DNA of 64,000 nt from Elusimicrobiaceae bacterium (GCA_017528825.1 JAFXOI010000035.1:44770-108769); one strand, 5' to 3'. Shown: positions 24,709 through 34,122, counted from the stretch's first letter. The notes: a model not told the origin generated them from the letters alone. Numbers and translations are program-made.

Positions 24709-25863
24709 TCACTCAACAACCGACCGATGCGCTAAGAAGACACGTTGCAACTGCAGTGCATCATCTAATAAGATGATATCGGCATCTTTTCCAACGCTTA
24801 AAGAGCCTTTTTGTTCAAGTCCTAAAATGCGGGCCGGATGTGTGCTGGCACAGGCAATGGCTTGCGGCAAAGTATATCCCCACGAAATTAAATTTTTTAC
24901 TCCTTCCAGCATGGTTAATCCGGAACCTGCCAACACACCATCAGCTTGGCGTACCCACGCGCCGTCTTGCCATTTCACTTCTTCTGCGTTAGCAATGAAG
25001 GGGGGATTATTTTGAAGAGTAGGCCGCAGGGCATCGGTAACCAGTACGATGTTTTCAACCGGCTTAAAACGGCGCAGACCGACTACCAAATCCGGATGAA
25101 CATGTACGCCGTCTGCAATAATTTCTGCGGAAATTTCCGGATGCAACAGTACCGCTCCCACGGCGCCTAACGCGCGGTGATGTAGCGGGGGCATGGCATT
25201 AAACAAATGGGTGGTATGGGTAATACCTAGAGAAACCCCGTGCATAAAGTTTTCATAGGAAGCATTGGTATGTCCGGCCTGTAGTAAGATGTGATGTTTT
25301 TGACAGAAAGGAATCAAACTTTCTATATGCGCAAGTTCCGGGGCTACCGTCATGCTGATAATATGTCCGTCGGATGCCTTATATAAGCGTTCCAGTACTT
25401 TTGCATCTACGGGTAGGATATCCTGCGGTTTCATGACCCCCGGTTTTTCGGGAGAAATAAAAGGCCCTTCCAGATGAAAACCCAATAAACGGGCACCGGT
25501 TTCTCGTCCGAAGGCAGGAGTCATTTGTTCTAAAAATTTCTCCAATGTACTGGGTTGCGCGCAGTAGAGGGTAGGACAAAAGGCAGTTACTCCTGTCTTT
25601 GCTAAGGCATTTGACATTTCGAGCAAGGCTTGCGGAGTGCCTTGTTCGGTTCCAAATCCAGCCAAGCCGTGAACATGCGTATCTATTAATCCCGGCGCGG
25701 CAAAAGCTCCGTGTGCGTCTACCACAGGTTGTTGCAGAGGCAGAGGAGCCTCTTTCATGGGGAAAACGGCCTTGATTTTACCTGCTTCTATTTCCAGCCC
25801 GTGATCTGCTAAGACCTGTTGAGGGGTAATCAGACGAACATTAGTAATAAAAAAATGTTTCAT
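24709..25863 (-). CDS. nagA: N-acetylglucosamine-6-phosphate deacetylase
   Basis: Amidohydrolase that converts GlcNAc-6-P to GlcN-6-P plus acetate. The 384-residue protein shows the amidohydrolase metal motif DTHVHGLAGF near residue 61, LEGPFISPEKPG (metal-ligand Glu), LQAGHTNA, HLFNAMPPLHHR and the catalytic-Asp region VLVTDALRPT. It is preceded by nagB with a 10-bp gap, so the pair forms a GlcNAc catabolic operon feeding glycolysis as Fru-6-P. No NagC-type regulator or GlcNAc PTS is seen nearby. Confidence 0.95.
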   Translation of the reverse strand: MKHFFITNVRLITPQQVLADHGLEIEAGKIKAVFPMKEAPLPLQQPVVDAHGAFAAPGLIDTHVHGLAGFGTEQGTPQALLEMSNALAKTGVTAFCPTLYCAQPSTLEKFLEQMTPAFGRETGARLLGFHLEGPFISPEKPGVMKPQDILPVDAKVLERLYKASDGHIISMTVAPELAHIESLIPFCQKHHILLQAGHTNASYENFMHGVSLGITHTTHLFNAMPPLHHRALGAVGAVLLHPEISAEIIADGVHVHPDLVVGLRRFKPVENIVLVTDALRPTLQNNPPFIANAEEVKWQDGAWVRQADGVLAGSGLTMLEGVKNLISWGYTLPQAIACASTHPARILGLEQKGSLSVGKDADIILLDDALQLQRVFLAHRSVVE

Positions 25864-25873
25864 AAAATCCTCT

Positions 25874-26674
25874 TTATAAGTCTATATAAAAATCTTGGTC
25901 CGGTTGGCGACGGTTGTGACGTTGCCAATCTGCTTGCAGCGCTTGTGGAAGCTCGGCAGCTGCCGGTGAATCAATGAGTAACATAGCATGATGATGTGCA
26001 TGCAAAGCGGTAATGGGCCATTGGGCAGTAATGTCTCCCTGCGCCAAGCGTGCTACTGCCGAGGCTTTGGCCGGTCCGCTGGCTAGAAATAGTAATTCTT
26101 TCGCTTCTAAAATAGTGCCGATGCCAACGGTTAAGGCATGTGAGGGAACTTGCGCAGGATCATGATTAAAAAACCGCGCATTGGCTTGTCGGGTGCTATC
26201 TGTTAAAGAAATCATGCGCGTGCGGCTGTCTAGCGTTGAGCCGGGTTCATTAAAAGCCAAATGACCATTCCTGCCCACTCCGCCTAAAAACAAATCAATA
26301 CCGCCCTGTTGAGTGATAGCTTCTTCATACTGCTGGCAAGTTTTTTGAACATCTGTTGTTAACCCGTCTAGTAAGTGAATGTTTTCCTGCGACATATCAA
26401 TAGGGTCAAATAAGTGTTGATGCATGTAATAGGCATAACTTTGCGGATGTTTTGCCGAAAGACCGACATATTCGTCCATATTAAACGTGTGTATTTGCTC
26501 AAAATTAATTTTTTTGTGCTGTGCCAAAGAACATAGCGCGGCATACATTTCTTCCACCGTGCTGCCGGTGGGAAGACCTAATGTAAACGGATAAGCAGGC
26601 GCAGCCAGAAACTTTTTGACGATGTAAGAGGCTGCCCAAAGCCCTAAATTATGAGGAGTAATAATCAATTTCAT
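25874..26674 (-). CDS. nagB: Glucosamine-6-phosphate deaminase
   Basis: Converts GlcN-6-P to Fru-6-P plus ammonia. The 266-residue protein carries LGLPTGSTVEEMY, the catalytic region TFNMDEYVGLS, the FLGGVGRNGHLAFNEPG signature and GIGTILEAKE. The end HRRQPDQDFYIDL is unusual but plausible. A TATAAT -10 on the minus strand ends 15 nt before the ATG, so the untranslated leader is only about 8 nt with no clear ribosome-binding site. It is first in the nagB-nagA operon. Confidence 0.95.
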   Translation of the reverse strand: MKLIITPHNLGLWAASYIVKKFLAAPAYPFTLGLPTGSTVEEMYAALCSLAQHKKINFEQIHTFNMDEYVGLSAKHPQSYAYYMHQHLFDPIDMSQENIHLLDGLTTDVQKTCQQYEEAITQQGGIDLFLGGVGRNGHLAFNEPGSTLDSRTRMISLTDSTRQANARFFNHDPAQVPSHALTVGIGTILEAKELLFLASGPAKASAVARLAQGDITAQWPITALHAHHHAMLLIDSPAAAELPQALQADWQRHNRRQPDQDFYIDL

Positions 26675-26779
26675 AGGATATTTGATATCATTATAGTATA
26701 TTCCGGTTGCGTTGCGGGATTAACAAAAGATTATTTGAATTTTTAGTCAAAAACCTATATACTAGAAAAAGAGGTGCAT

Positions 26780-27274
26780 ATGAATAATAGAAAAGGATTT
26801 ACTTTGTTGGAATTGATGGCTGTTGTTGCTATTGTCGCCATTTTGTCTGCCATGGCGTTGGGTGGATATCGCAAATCCATAGAACGGGCTGCTTTTAATG
26901 AAGGAAAGCAAGTGCTACATTCTTTGGCTGCTGCTGCTGATTCCCATTACTACGAAAATCGTTCTTTTCCGAGTGGTTTATGTAATTTGGAGGTAACGAT
27001 TTCCGGTGTACTCAATAATGTTTCGTGTACAACCCAGCAAACTAAAAATTTCACTTATGCGGGCATTTTGCATACTGGTACGGATTATTATCTTGAGGCT
27101 AGCGCCAATACCGGAAGCGGAGCCACTTTGCGGGTATATCTGGAAGGTAATGGCCCTGCCAAATCGGATGGTTCACTAAAAAGGGATGAATGCCGTGGAA
27201 ATGAAGACTTTTGCAAATCTATGGGATATTCAGACTGTGCGAGTTCCGTTTGTAGAGAGAAGACCATGGATTAG
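26780..27274 (+). CDS. Type IV pilin-like prepilin
   Basis: The 164-residue protein has leader MNNRKG cut before FTLLELMAVVAIVAILSAMALGGYRKSI, a typical class III N-terminal helix with Glu5. The globular part has six Cys (pairs near CNLEV..VSCTT and four in the last 30 residues), suggesting disulfides. The ATG at 26780 lies 5 nt after GAGG; a GTG two codons earlier is in the same frame but less likely. It is monocistronic, with a TATACT -10 upstream and a strong terminator downstream. Confidence 0.87.
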   Translation: MNNRKGFTLLELMAVVAIVAILSAMALGGYRKSIERAAFNEGKQVLHSLAAAADSHYYENRSFPSGLCNLEVTISGVLNNVSCTTQQTKNFTYAGILHTGTDYYLEASANTGSGATLRVYLEGNGPAKSDGSLKRDECRGNEDFCKSMGYSDCASSVCREKTMD

Positions 27275-27287
27275 CACTGTTTTACTT

Positions 27288-27320
27288 AAAAAGCCCCGGC
27301 CATTAGGTGCGGGGCTTTTT
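27288..27320 (+). terminator. Intrinsic terminator after the pilin gene
   Basis: Stem AAAAAGCCCCG / CGGGGCTTTTT with an 11-nt loop. Its T-tract runs directly into the -10 box of nadB. Confidence 0.93.
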
Positions 27321-27321
27321 A

Positions 27322-27327
27322 TATAAT
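27322..27327 (+). promoter_or_regulatory. -10 box of a predicted leaderless nadB transcript
   Basis: TATAAT ends 6 nt before the nadB ATG and begins 2 nt after the terminator T-tract. No Shine-Dalgarno sequence is possible in the remaining space. A -35 would fall inside the terminator hairpin. Confidence 0.6.
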
Positions 27328-27333
27328 ATACGT

Positions 27334-28881
27334 ATGAGAACGCTTCAAACAGATTGTTTAGTAATTGGGGCCGGGATTGCCGGTTCCGTATATGCCTATC
27401 AGGCGGCCCGCCAAGGGTTACGGGTCGTTTTGCTCAGTTGTGCAGATTGGGATACCGCCAATAGCGATTTGGCGCAGGGTGGTATTGTATATGAGCCGAA
27501 TTTAGACATAGAAGCGTTATTGCAAGATGTGCGTTTAGCCACCGCCGGTTTATGTAATGAAGCAGCCGTGCGCGAATTATCGAAAGCCGGTTGCGAAGCA
27601 GTAGAAAAGATTTTTCTAGCAGATCTCCATACGGATTTCTCTCGTGATAAGCAAGGCAATTTGCTCTACACGCGGGAAGGTGCCCATACCAAAAACCGCA
27701 TTATTTATTGGAAAGATACCACGGGCCATTCTTTGCTTTCCTCTATTCATAAGGCTTTGCGAAACGAAAAGAATGTTACCGTTTTGGAAAATACTTCCGC
27801 AGTTGATTTATTGACGCTTTCCCACAGTTCTACCAACATTATGGATAGATATGCTCCGTTGACTTGTTTTGGGGCCTATGTGTTGGATAATGTTTCCGGT
27901 GAAGTGTCTGCTATTGAGGCAAAAAAGACAATTTTAGCTACGGGGGGAGTGGGACAAGTATATCGTCACACTACCAATGCGGCGCATGCGTATGGTCATG
28001 GTATTGCGATGGCCTACCGCGTAGGGGCACGTGTGATGAATATGGAATTTATGCAATTCCATCCTACTGTATTTGCCAAAGGTAAAAGTTTTCTCATTTC
28101 CGAGGCAGTACGCGGAGAGGGTGCCGTGTTGCGTAACGTGCACGGAGAGGCCTTTATGGCTGCTTATCATCCGCTAAAAGATTTGGCTCCGCGCGACATT
28201 GTGGCACGTGCCATAGAAGAGGAACGCTTGAAAACTTCCCACGATTGCGTCTATTTAGATATTACCCATCAACCAGCCGATTTTATTAAAAACCGTTTTC
28301 CTGCGATTTATCAAACCTGTCTAAATGAAGGAATTGATATGACCAAACAACCGGTACCGGTGGTGCCGGCCGCGCATTATTTTTGCGGGGGCGTTTATAC
28401 TACCGTGCAGGGACGTACCAATATTGTTAATCTAAATGCTATCGGAGAAACAGCTTGCACGGGCTATCACGGAGCGAACCGTTTGGCCAGCACTTCTTTA
28501 CTGGAAGCGGTAGGTTCCGGCTATTTGTGTGCGGCGGCCGATGCGTTGGATATTCAAAAGGAAACCTTCCGTTTGCCCTCTGCCAAAGAATGGATCAGCC
28601 AAGACAAAAAACCGGATTTGAATTTAATCAAACAAGATTTGGCCACCCTGAAAAGTACGATGTGGAATTATGTGGGGCTTGTGCGCAGTGCCACGCATTT
28701 ACGCCGAGCAGAACAAATTTTGCGGCATTTACATCATGAAATTGATATTTTTTACAAAGGGTATGCCCTCAATCAAGAATTGTTGGACCTGCGCAACGGT
28801 ACGCAAACAGCTCTCTTAATCACCTATGCTGCGTTGAAAAATAAACGTAGTATCGGTTGTCATTTCTTAAGTGATGTATAG
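27334..28881 (+). CDS. nadB: L-aspartate oxidase
   Basis: FAD enzyme that oxidises L-aspartate to iminoaspartate, the first step of de novo NAD synthesis; fumarate can be the acceptor in anaerobes. The 515-residue protein has the FAD Rossmann motif CLVIGAGIAGSVYAYQAA at residue 8, DLAQGGIVYE, the fumarate-reductase-like region FMQFHPTVF, RGEGAVLRN and GANRLASTSLLEAVGSG. Its C-terminal helical domain is short but present. nadA and nadC are not adjacent. The start follows a TATAAT box by 6 nt; an in-frame GTG nine codons upstream lies in the terminator hairpin and is rejected. Confidence 0.94.
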   Translation: MRTLQTDCLVIGAGIAGSVYAYQAARQGLRVVLLSCADWDTANSDLAQGGIVYEPNLDIEALLQDVRLATAGLCNEAAVRELSKAGCEAVEKIFLADLHTDFSRDKQGNLLYTREGAHTKNRIIYWKDTTGHSLLSSIHKALRNEKNVTVLENTSAVDLLTLSHSSTNIMDRYAPLTCFGAYVLDNVSGEVSAIEAKKTILATGGVGQVYRHTTNAAHAYGHGIAMAYRVGARVMNMEFMQFHPTVFAKGKSFLISEAVRGEGAVLRNVHGEAFMAAYHPLKDLAPRDIVARAIEEERLKTSHDCVYLDITHQPADFIKNRFPAIYQTCLNEGIDMTKQPVPVVPAAHYFCGGVYTTVQGRTNIVNLNAIGETACTGYHGANRLASTSLLEAVGSGYLCAAADALDIQKETFRLPSAKEWISQDKKPDLNLIKQDLATLKSTMWNYVGLVRSATHLRRAEQILRHLHHEIDIFYKGYALNQELLDLRNGTQTALLITYAALKNKRSIGCHFLSDV

Positions 28882-28925
28882 CCATCCATAGTTGTGATTT
28901 GCAGGTTGCCGGGTGGCCAATTTGT

Positions 28926-28931
28926 TATAAT
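28926..28931 (+). promoter_or_regulatory. -10 box of a predicted leaderless SpoIID-like gene transcript
   Basis: TATAAT ends 6 nt before the ATG at 28938. No Shine-Dalgarno sequence is present and -35 candidates are poor. Confidence 0.55.
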
Positions 28932-28937
28932 GAGTTT

Positions 28938-31142
28938 ATGTCTAAATATACCTTTTGTGGAGCCATGCTCCTTTGTTTATTAGCTGTTAATGTAACAGCG
29001 CAGTCTGCTTCTTCTAAAATACCGGCAGTAGGGGAAGCAACCTATGCCGAGACTTCTAATACTTCGTCGGACGCATCCCAGGTGGCAGGACCGGGAGTAG
29101 TTTCTAAAAGTTCACTGGTTACTCGTATCGACATGCAACTGAGTGATAAAATCCTTCATGCAAATACGTTGGACTACAGCGAACCGGACCCGTTGGACAA
29201 TGTGGCCGAAAAATGTTTAACGTCCACTCCGGAAGAATGTTTTTTCCTTTACAAAACCTATGAAAATGCTCCGCTGGCTATCACGGCCGCACAAGCAAAT
29301 TTGGAATTGTCTATTTTGTCTTTGCCACGCGGCCAAGTAAAACAGGCCTTGGCTTATATAGACCGCGCTGCCCAGTTATCTCCGGATGATCCTTTTATAG
29401 AACTTACGCGCGGTTGGACATTGTTTGCGGCAGGGAAATATAAAAAGGCCCGGAAGGCTTTTGCGGATATGTTGTACTTAACGGCAGATTTTGAATATGC
29501 TTCTTCTGCTAAGCTCGGTACTGCTTTGGCCTATTATTTTGAAGGGAATGCACGGGCAGCTGCGAAGGATTTTCAATATATATACACGTCTAATCCGTAT
29601 TTGATTTCACTCTCTGTGTATATGATGGGACAAATTGCCGCTTCAGATAAAAATTCCCGTCAATTAGCTCCCGTGTTTTTACAACAGGCGCTCAGTCATG
29701 ACTCGCATCAATATCCGGCTTTACAAAAACTGGCGGTTTTGTCAGAAAAGGATACCAAACGCCCCTTGGCCTCTTTTCAATACTATTCCACTTTGTACAG
29801 TTTAGACCCGACGAACAAAAAAGCATTGAAGAAATTAACTCGCTTTGCAGAAAAATTAAATAAATCGCCGGAAGATTATTTATTTTACTTGCGTTTGGAC
29901 CAGCCCATTGTGCAAGAATTAGTATCCGTACCTTCGGATACCATCAAAATGGCTTTGTATGCAGACCGCTGGCAGAATCCCGTGGAATTGCAACGTTTTG
30001 CTGTGATGCCTGCCGGTATTATGCAAGTGTTGGATGACCGTTTGGGGGAAGTTTTGCAATCTCCCTCGTATGTAACGCGCATTTTGGAATTTAATCCGCA
30101 AACACATAGTGTGGATATTAAAGATCCCCGTGGGCATGTGGAGTTTTCCGCTCGTCGGCCTTTTACGTTGAAAACCACCAAAGAACATAAAACCCTTTTA
30201 GTGAAGGATGTGCGTGCGGAAGATGTTTTTGCCGCGGATTATAGCGATAAAGAATTAACCGGCAGTTTGCTGGTGATACCTTCTTCCAAAGGAATTCGCT
30301 TGGTCAATCAAACGAGCATAGAGGATTTAATCCCTGCGTTACTGGCTACCCAAGCACAAGATATCAAAGAACCGGAGGCCTTACGTGCGCTAGCGGTAGT
30401 GTTTAGAGGAGCTTTGCAGCAAGCAATCGAACAACATCAAGCAGAGCCGTACCATATTACCGATAATGATGTCTATTTCCAATTTAAGGGGATCAACTTG
30501 GCGGTGCAATCCATGATAGAAGCGACAAAAGATTCCCGCGGGCTTGATTTGTCCGGCCCGGAGCTGGGGTATTATGCCGATTGCGGAGTAGTTTCCTATA
30601 GCACCATTGGCAATACGGAACAGAAACCGGACTACTATTATTCTCCGGCCAATTTATCTAAATATATGATATCCAATCCGCCGCAGGATTTATATTCTAC
30701 CCCTACGGATCCTACTAAATGGTCTGCTATAAAATGGATGTATCTCTACGACGCGGCAGATATAGAAGCACGTCTAAATGATCGTACTCAGTTTGGTCGT
30801 TTGCGGGCCTTGGTACCCTTGAAATTATCTCCGCAAGGGCGTGTTCTTTCCATGCGTTTTGAAGGTAGCAAAGGGGAGTATATTTCGGATAATGAACAGG
30901 AAACCTTATATATTTTGAGTGCCGGCACTATGCGGTCTAGTTTCTTTGATTTTGTTCCCATGTACAAAGGGAAGAATATAGCACGTATTTTGGTGCGCGG
31001 GTATGACAGCGGTACGGGTGTAGGGCTGTGTGTGGCCGGAGCGGAAGGACTGGCTCGCAAAGGCCGGGATTATCAGGGAATCATTAAATATTATTTCCCG
31101 CAGGCCCGTATCGTAAATACTGAAACAGGAGAAGTACATTGA
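28938..31142 (+). CDS. Secreted TPR protein with a SpoIID/LytB-like domain
   Basis: The 734-residue protein starts with a signal peptide (ending VNVTAQS). Residues 80-330 hold tetratricopeptide-like repeats (QVKQALAYIDRAAQLSPDD; GKYKKARKAFADML). The C-terminal 330 residues are a SpoIID/LytB-type domain, recognised by its final GTGVGLCVAGAEGLARKGRDYQGIIKYYFP block. Bacterial SpoIID proteins are peptidoglycan lytic transglycosylases. The region that should hold the catalytic Glu reads PALLATQAQDIKEPEALRALAVV, so the usual Glu may be missing and activity is doubtful. It overlaps the next gene (TGATG). Cell-wall remodelling is the inferred role. Confidence 0.78.
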   Translation: MSKYTFCGAMLLCLLAVNVTAQSASSKIPAVGEATYAETSNTSSDASQVAGPGVVSKSSLVTRIDMQLSDKILHANTLDYSEPDPLDNVAEKCLTSTPEECFFLYKTYENAPLAITAAQANLELSILSLPRGQVKQALAYIDRAAQLSPDDPFIELTRGWTLFAAGKYKKARKAFADMLYLTADFEYASSAKLGTALAYYFEGNARAAAKDFQYIYTSNPYLISLSVYMMGQIAASDKNSRQLAPVFLQQALSHDSHQYPALQKLAVLSEKDTKRPLASFQYYSTLYSLDPTNKKALKKLTRFAEKLNKSPEDYLFYLRLDQPIVQELVSVPSDTIKMALYADRWQNPVELQRFAVMPAGIMQVLDDRLGEVLQSPSYVTRILEFNPQTHSVDIKDPRGHVEFSARRPFTLKTTKEHKTLLVKDVRAEDVFAADYSDKELTGSLLVIPSSKGIRLVNQTSIEDLIPALLATQAQDIKEPEALRALAVVFRGALQQAIEQHQAEPYHITDNDVYFQFKGINLAVQSMIEATKDSRGLDLSGPELGYYADCGVVSYSTIGNTEQKPDYYYSPANLSKYMISNPPQDLYSTPTDPTKWSAIKWMYLYDAADIEARLNDRTQFGRLRALVPLKLSPQGRVLSMRFEGSKGEYISDNEQETLYILSAGTMRSSFFDFVPMYKGKNIARILVRGYDSGTGVGLCVAGAEGLARKGRDYQGIIKYYFPQARIVNTETGEVH

Positions 31143-32377
31143 TGGCTAAAGTAAAAATTTTATATATCATTACTGCCCTTGACCAAGGAGGGGCCCAAAA
31201 TAGCGTCTTAACAACATTGAAACGTTTGGACCGCCGGGAGTTTGAGCCGTATTTGGCGGCTGGGGCCGGGGGACGTTTAGACGGAAAAACGAAACGGGAA
31301 TTTAAGAATTTATACTTTATTTCTGCCCTTAAACATGATGTCCGTCCGCGCTATGCTTTGCATGACTTATGGGCCGTGTGGCAAATGGGCCGTTTGATGC
31401 GCAAAATCAAACCGGATATTGTGCATACCAATGCTCCTAAAGCCGGTATTTTAGGGCGTTTGGCTGCGCGTATTTTTTGGCGTAAAGCGAAAGTGGTGCA
31501 TACCTTTCATGGGTTAGGTTTTGCCAAAGAACATGGAGAAAAACATTTTTCATTTTTTGTGAAAACAGAAAAATTTTGTTCTGCCATGACGGATGTGTTG
31601 GTGTTCGTTTCCAGAAAAAATGCTGCCGAAGCGGCCGCTTTGGGTATTGGCAAAGGCGTACGGAGTGAAATTATTCGCGCCGGTATTGATTTTACGCGCA
31701 AATTACCGGCTAACTTTGATCCTATTGCCAAGAAAGCCTCTCTTAAAATTCCGGCTACCGGACGAGTAGTATTAGCAATTGCTAATTTCAAACCACTTAA
31801 AAATCCGATTCATTTTGTATTAGCGGCCTATAAGGTGCTGAGTAAAAATAAAAATGTATATTGCATTTACACGGGAGACGGCCCTCTGAAAGAAACCGCT
31901 ACTAATTTAGCTCAGCACTTGGGTATTGAAAAACAATTATTTTTTCCGGGATGGCGGGGCGATACCGATGAGTTATTGGCTATCAGCGATGTATATGCCA
32001 GCACTTCTTTGCGCGAAGGAGTACCTATGTCCATTTTGGAAGCGCAGGCTCATCAAGTACCGGCTGTCTGTTATGACGTAGACGGCATTAGCGAGGTGGT
32101 CACAAATAACCGCACCGGTTTCTTGGTAAAGCGCAATGATATTACCGCTTTAGCTGAAAAAATCACTGCTTTGCTGCGCAACAACGGTCTACGTGAACGC
32201 TTTAAGCAAAACATTGCTCGGCGTGATTTTGGCGAATTTACAGTGCCGGTGATGATTCGTCGGCAGGAGCAGTTATACCGTTCCTTGTTACCTAAAAAAC
32301 AGGGCGTGCGTAAACCTTTTTATAAACGGCATAAGAAATATACCAAACGCAAATTTAACTCCACGGGGGAAAAGTAA
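31142..32377 (+). CDS. Family 4 glycosyltransferase (GT-B)
   Basis: The 411-residue protein has an N-terminal Gly-rich loop (TALDQGGAQNSVLTTLKRL), the HTNAPKAGILGRLAA region, KVVHTFHGLGF, and a C-terminal GT1-family nucleotide-sugar domain with TGDGPLKE, FFPGWRGDTDELLAISDVYAS, the E-x7-E motif SLREGVPMSILEAQA and AVCYDVDGISEVV. The last 40 residues are strongly basic. It probably adds a sugar in lipopolysaccharide, capsule or glycolipid synthesis; donor and acceptor are unknown. The ATG overlaps the previous stop and follows GGAGAAG. Confidence 0.9.
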   Translation: MAKVKILYIITALDQGGAQNSVLTTLKRLDRREFEPYLAAGAGGRLDGKTKREFKNLYFISALKHDVRPRYALHDLWAVWQMGRLMRKIKPDIVHTNAPKAGILGRLAARIFWRKAKVVHTFHGLGFAKEHGEKHFSFFVKTEKFCSAMTDVLVFVSRKNAAEAAALGIGKGVRSEIIRAGIDFTRKLPANFDPIAKKASLKIPATGRVVLAIANFKPLKNPIHFVLAAYKVLSKNKNVYCIYTGDGPLKETATNLAQHLGIEKQLFFPGWRGDTDELLAISDVYASTSLREGVPMSILEAQAHQVPAVCYDVDGISEVVTNNRTGFLVKRNDITALAEKITALLRNNGLRERFKQNIARRDFGEFTVPVMIRRQEQLYRSLLPKKQGVRKPFYKRHKKYTKRKFNSTGEK

Positions 32378-32379
32378 GT

Positions 32380-34068
32380 ATGGATTATGCAATCAATGAA
32401 CTGGAGCAGAAAACATTAAATGCTACCCGCGAACTGGCGCAGAAAAAAATGAAACCTTTGCGCGCAGAAATGGACCGAAAAGAGCAATTTTCTAAAGAAA
32501 TGTATGAAGAATTCCGCAAAGCCGGTATGTTTGGATTATGGTTGCCGAAACAATACGGAGGATTAGGCGGGGGGATTACTTGCCTGGCAATGGCTTTTGA
32601 AGAGTTTTCTCGGGTTTGTGCAGGGTTAGCGTTGACACCGGGCACTTCTGCTTTGGGGGCTATTCCCATGTTTTTGGCAGCTACGCCGGAGCAACGAGAG
32701 CGTTGGTGTTATGATTTGGCCAGCGGTAAAAAATTATGGGCTTTTGCCTTGACAGAGCCGGAAGCCGGTTCCGATGCTACTGCGCTTAAAACAACCGCTA
32801 TAAAAGACGGTGATTTTTATGTAGTCAACGGAACGAAACACTTTATTTCCACCGGAAAAGAAGCTGATTTTTATACGGTGGCCGTTAATACAAATCCATC
32901 TCGCGGGGCGAGGGGTATTTCTTTATTAGTCATAGAGAAAGGAATGCCGGGTTTTACTTTTGGAAAGAAAGAAGAAAAAATGGGAATCCGTACCAATCCC
33001 ACCTATGAGCTGATTTTTGAAAATGTGCGTGTACCTAAAGAAAATTTATTAGGCAGTGAGGGACGTGGGTTATTATACGTGCAAGAAACCTTAGACTATT
33101 CTCGTCCGGGGGTGGCAGCTCAAGCGGTAGGCATTGCGCAAGGAGCGTTGGATGAAACGATTCCTTACCTGCGTACCCGCAAACAATTTGGACAACCCAT
33201 TATTACTTTTCAAGCATTGGCGCACAAAGTGGCAGAGCTGGCTGCTAAGACGGAAGCCGGCCGTGCCTTGGTATATAGTTTAACGCATCGTATGGATGAG
33301 GAGTTGTTGCCTGCGGTCAAAGCAGCTCTGGAAAACGGTACCACTGTGCATGACGAATTAAAGAAGATAAAAGGTGGCCGTTGGACCAAATACAGTGCGA
33401 TGGCCAAACTATTTTGTGCCAATACAGCTATGGAAGTGGCTGATGAGTGTGTCACGTTGTGCGGCGGTGTAGCGTATATGCGAGATTTCCCGTTAGAGAA
33501 ATATATGCGTGATGCTAAAGTTACCCAAATTTACGAAGGAACGGTACATATTCAGAAAAATGAAATTGCCACCGCCTTAATGAAAGAATATGCTACTGCT
33601 ACTGCGGCTACTAATCCTCCGGCTCAAACCATTCCGTTAGAAGAGTTGTTGCGGGGCTACTGCAAAAAATATGCCTCGTCCGATAAACACAAAGACAGCC
33701 TAGCAGATCTCTCGCAGGCGGAAGTGATTGTGGCAGGCGGTCGCGGTGTGGGTAAGAAAGAAGGTTTTGAATTATTACAAAAATTGGCGGATCGTTTAGG
33801 CGGCCTAGTGGCAGGTACCCGCCCGCCCGCAGACAATGGTTGGATTGACACCGGTAACCAAATCGGTATTACGGGAAAAACAGTTAAACCAAAACTCTAT
33901 ATCGCGTGTGGAATTTCCGGCCAACAGCATCATATGGCGGGTGTTAAAGCAGACGTGATAGTAGCTATCAATAAAGATCCCAATGCCCCTATTATGAAAA
34001 CGGCTAATTATGCGGTAGAGGGAGATTTATATGAGGTAATTCCCACCCTGCTAGGGAAACTGAATTGA
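32380..34068 (+). CDS. Acyl-CoA dehydrogenase fused to the FAD domain of EtfA
   Basis: Residues 1-405 are a full acyl-CoA dehydrogenase: N-terminal helical domain (LPKQYGGLGGG), FAD/substrate signature FALTEPEAGSDATAL at about 122-136, a C-terminal helical domain with RKQFGQPI, and the catalytic-Glu motif QIYEGTVHIQKNEIA (Glu386). Residues 440-562 match the C-terminal FAD-binding domain of the electron-transfer flavoprotein alpha subunit: VAGGRGVGKKEGFELLQKLA, GTRPPADNGW, QIGITGKTVKPKLYIACGISG and VAINKDPNAPI. The EtfA N-terminal domain and EtfB are both missing, and no etf gene is near. A 25-residue basic insertion occurs around 310-335. The acyl substrate is unknown. It lies 2 bp after the glycosyltransferase. 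Confidence 0.92.
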   Translation: MDYAINELEQKTLNATRELAQKKMKPLRAEMDRKEQFSKEMYEEFRKAGMFGLWLPKQYGGLGGGITCLAMAFEEFSRVCAGLALTPGTSALGAIPMFLAATPEQRERWCYDLASGKKLWAFALTEPEAGSDATALKTTAIKDGDFYVVNGTKHFISTGKEADFYTVAVNTNPSRGARGISLLVIEKGMPGFTFGKKEEKMGIRTNPTYELIFENVRVPKENLLGSEGRGLLYVQETLDYSRPGVAAQAVGIAQGALDETIPYLRTRKQFGQPIITFQALAHKVAELAAKTEAGRALVYSLTHRMDEELLPAVKAALENGTTVHDELKKIKGGRWTKYSAMAKLFCANTAMEVADECVTLCGGVAYMRDFPLEKYMRDAKVTQIYEGTVHIQKNEIATALMKEYATATAATNPPAQTIPLEELLRGYCKKYASSDKHKDSLADLSQAEVIVAGGRGVGKKEGFELLQKLADRLGGLVAGTRPPADNGWIDTGNQIGITGKTVKPKLYIACGISGQQHHMAGVKADVIVAINKDPNAPIMKTANYAVEGDLYEVIPTLLGKLN

Positions 34069-34090
34069 TATTTGCTTCATACGACCCAAG

Positions 34091-34122
34091 AAAAGGCTGA
34101 AATTTATATTTCAGCCTTTTTT
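34091..34122 (+). terminator. Intrinsic terminator after the ACAD-EtfA gene
   Basis: Stem AAAAGGCTGAAAT / ATTTCAGCCTTTT (13 bp) with a TTAT loop and T-rich tail. It reaches the stop codon of the convergent gpmA and probably works in both directions. Confidence 0.93.

Noticed and set aside
28938..31142. SpoIID-like domain as evidence of sporulation
   Set aside because: SpoIID/LytB domains occur widely in non-spore-formers, and no other sporulation gene is present.
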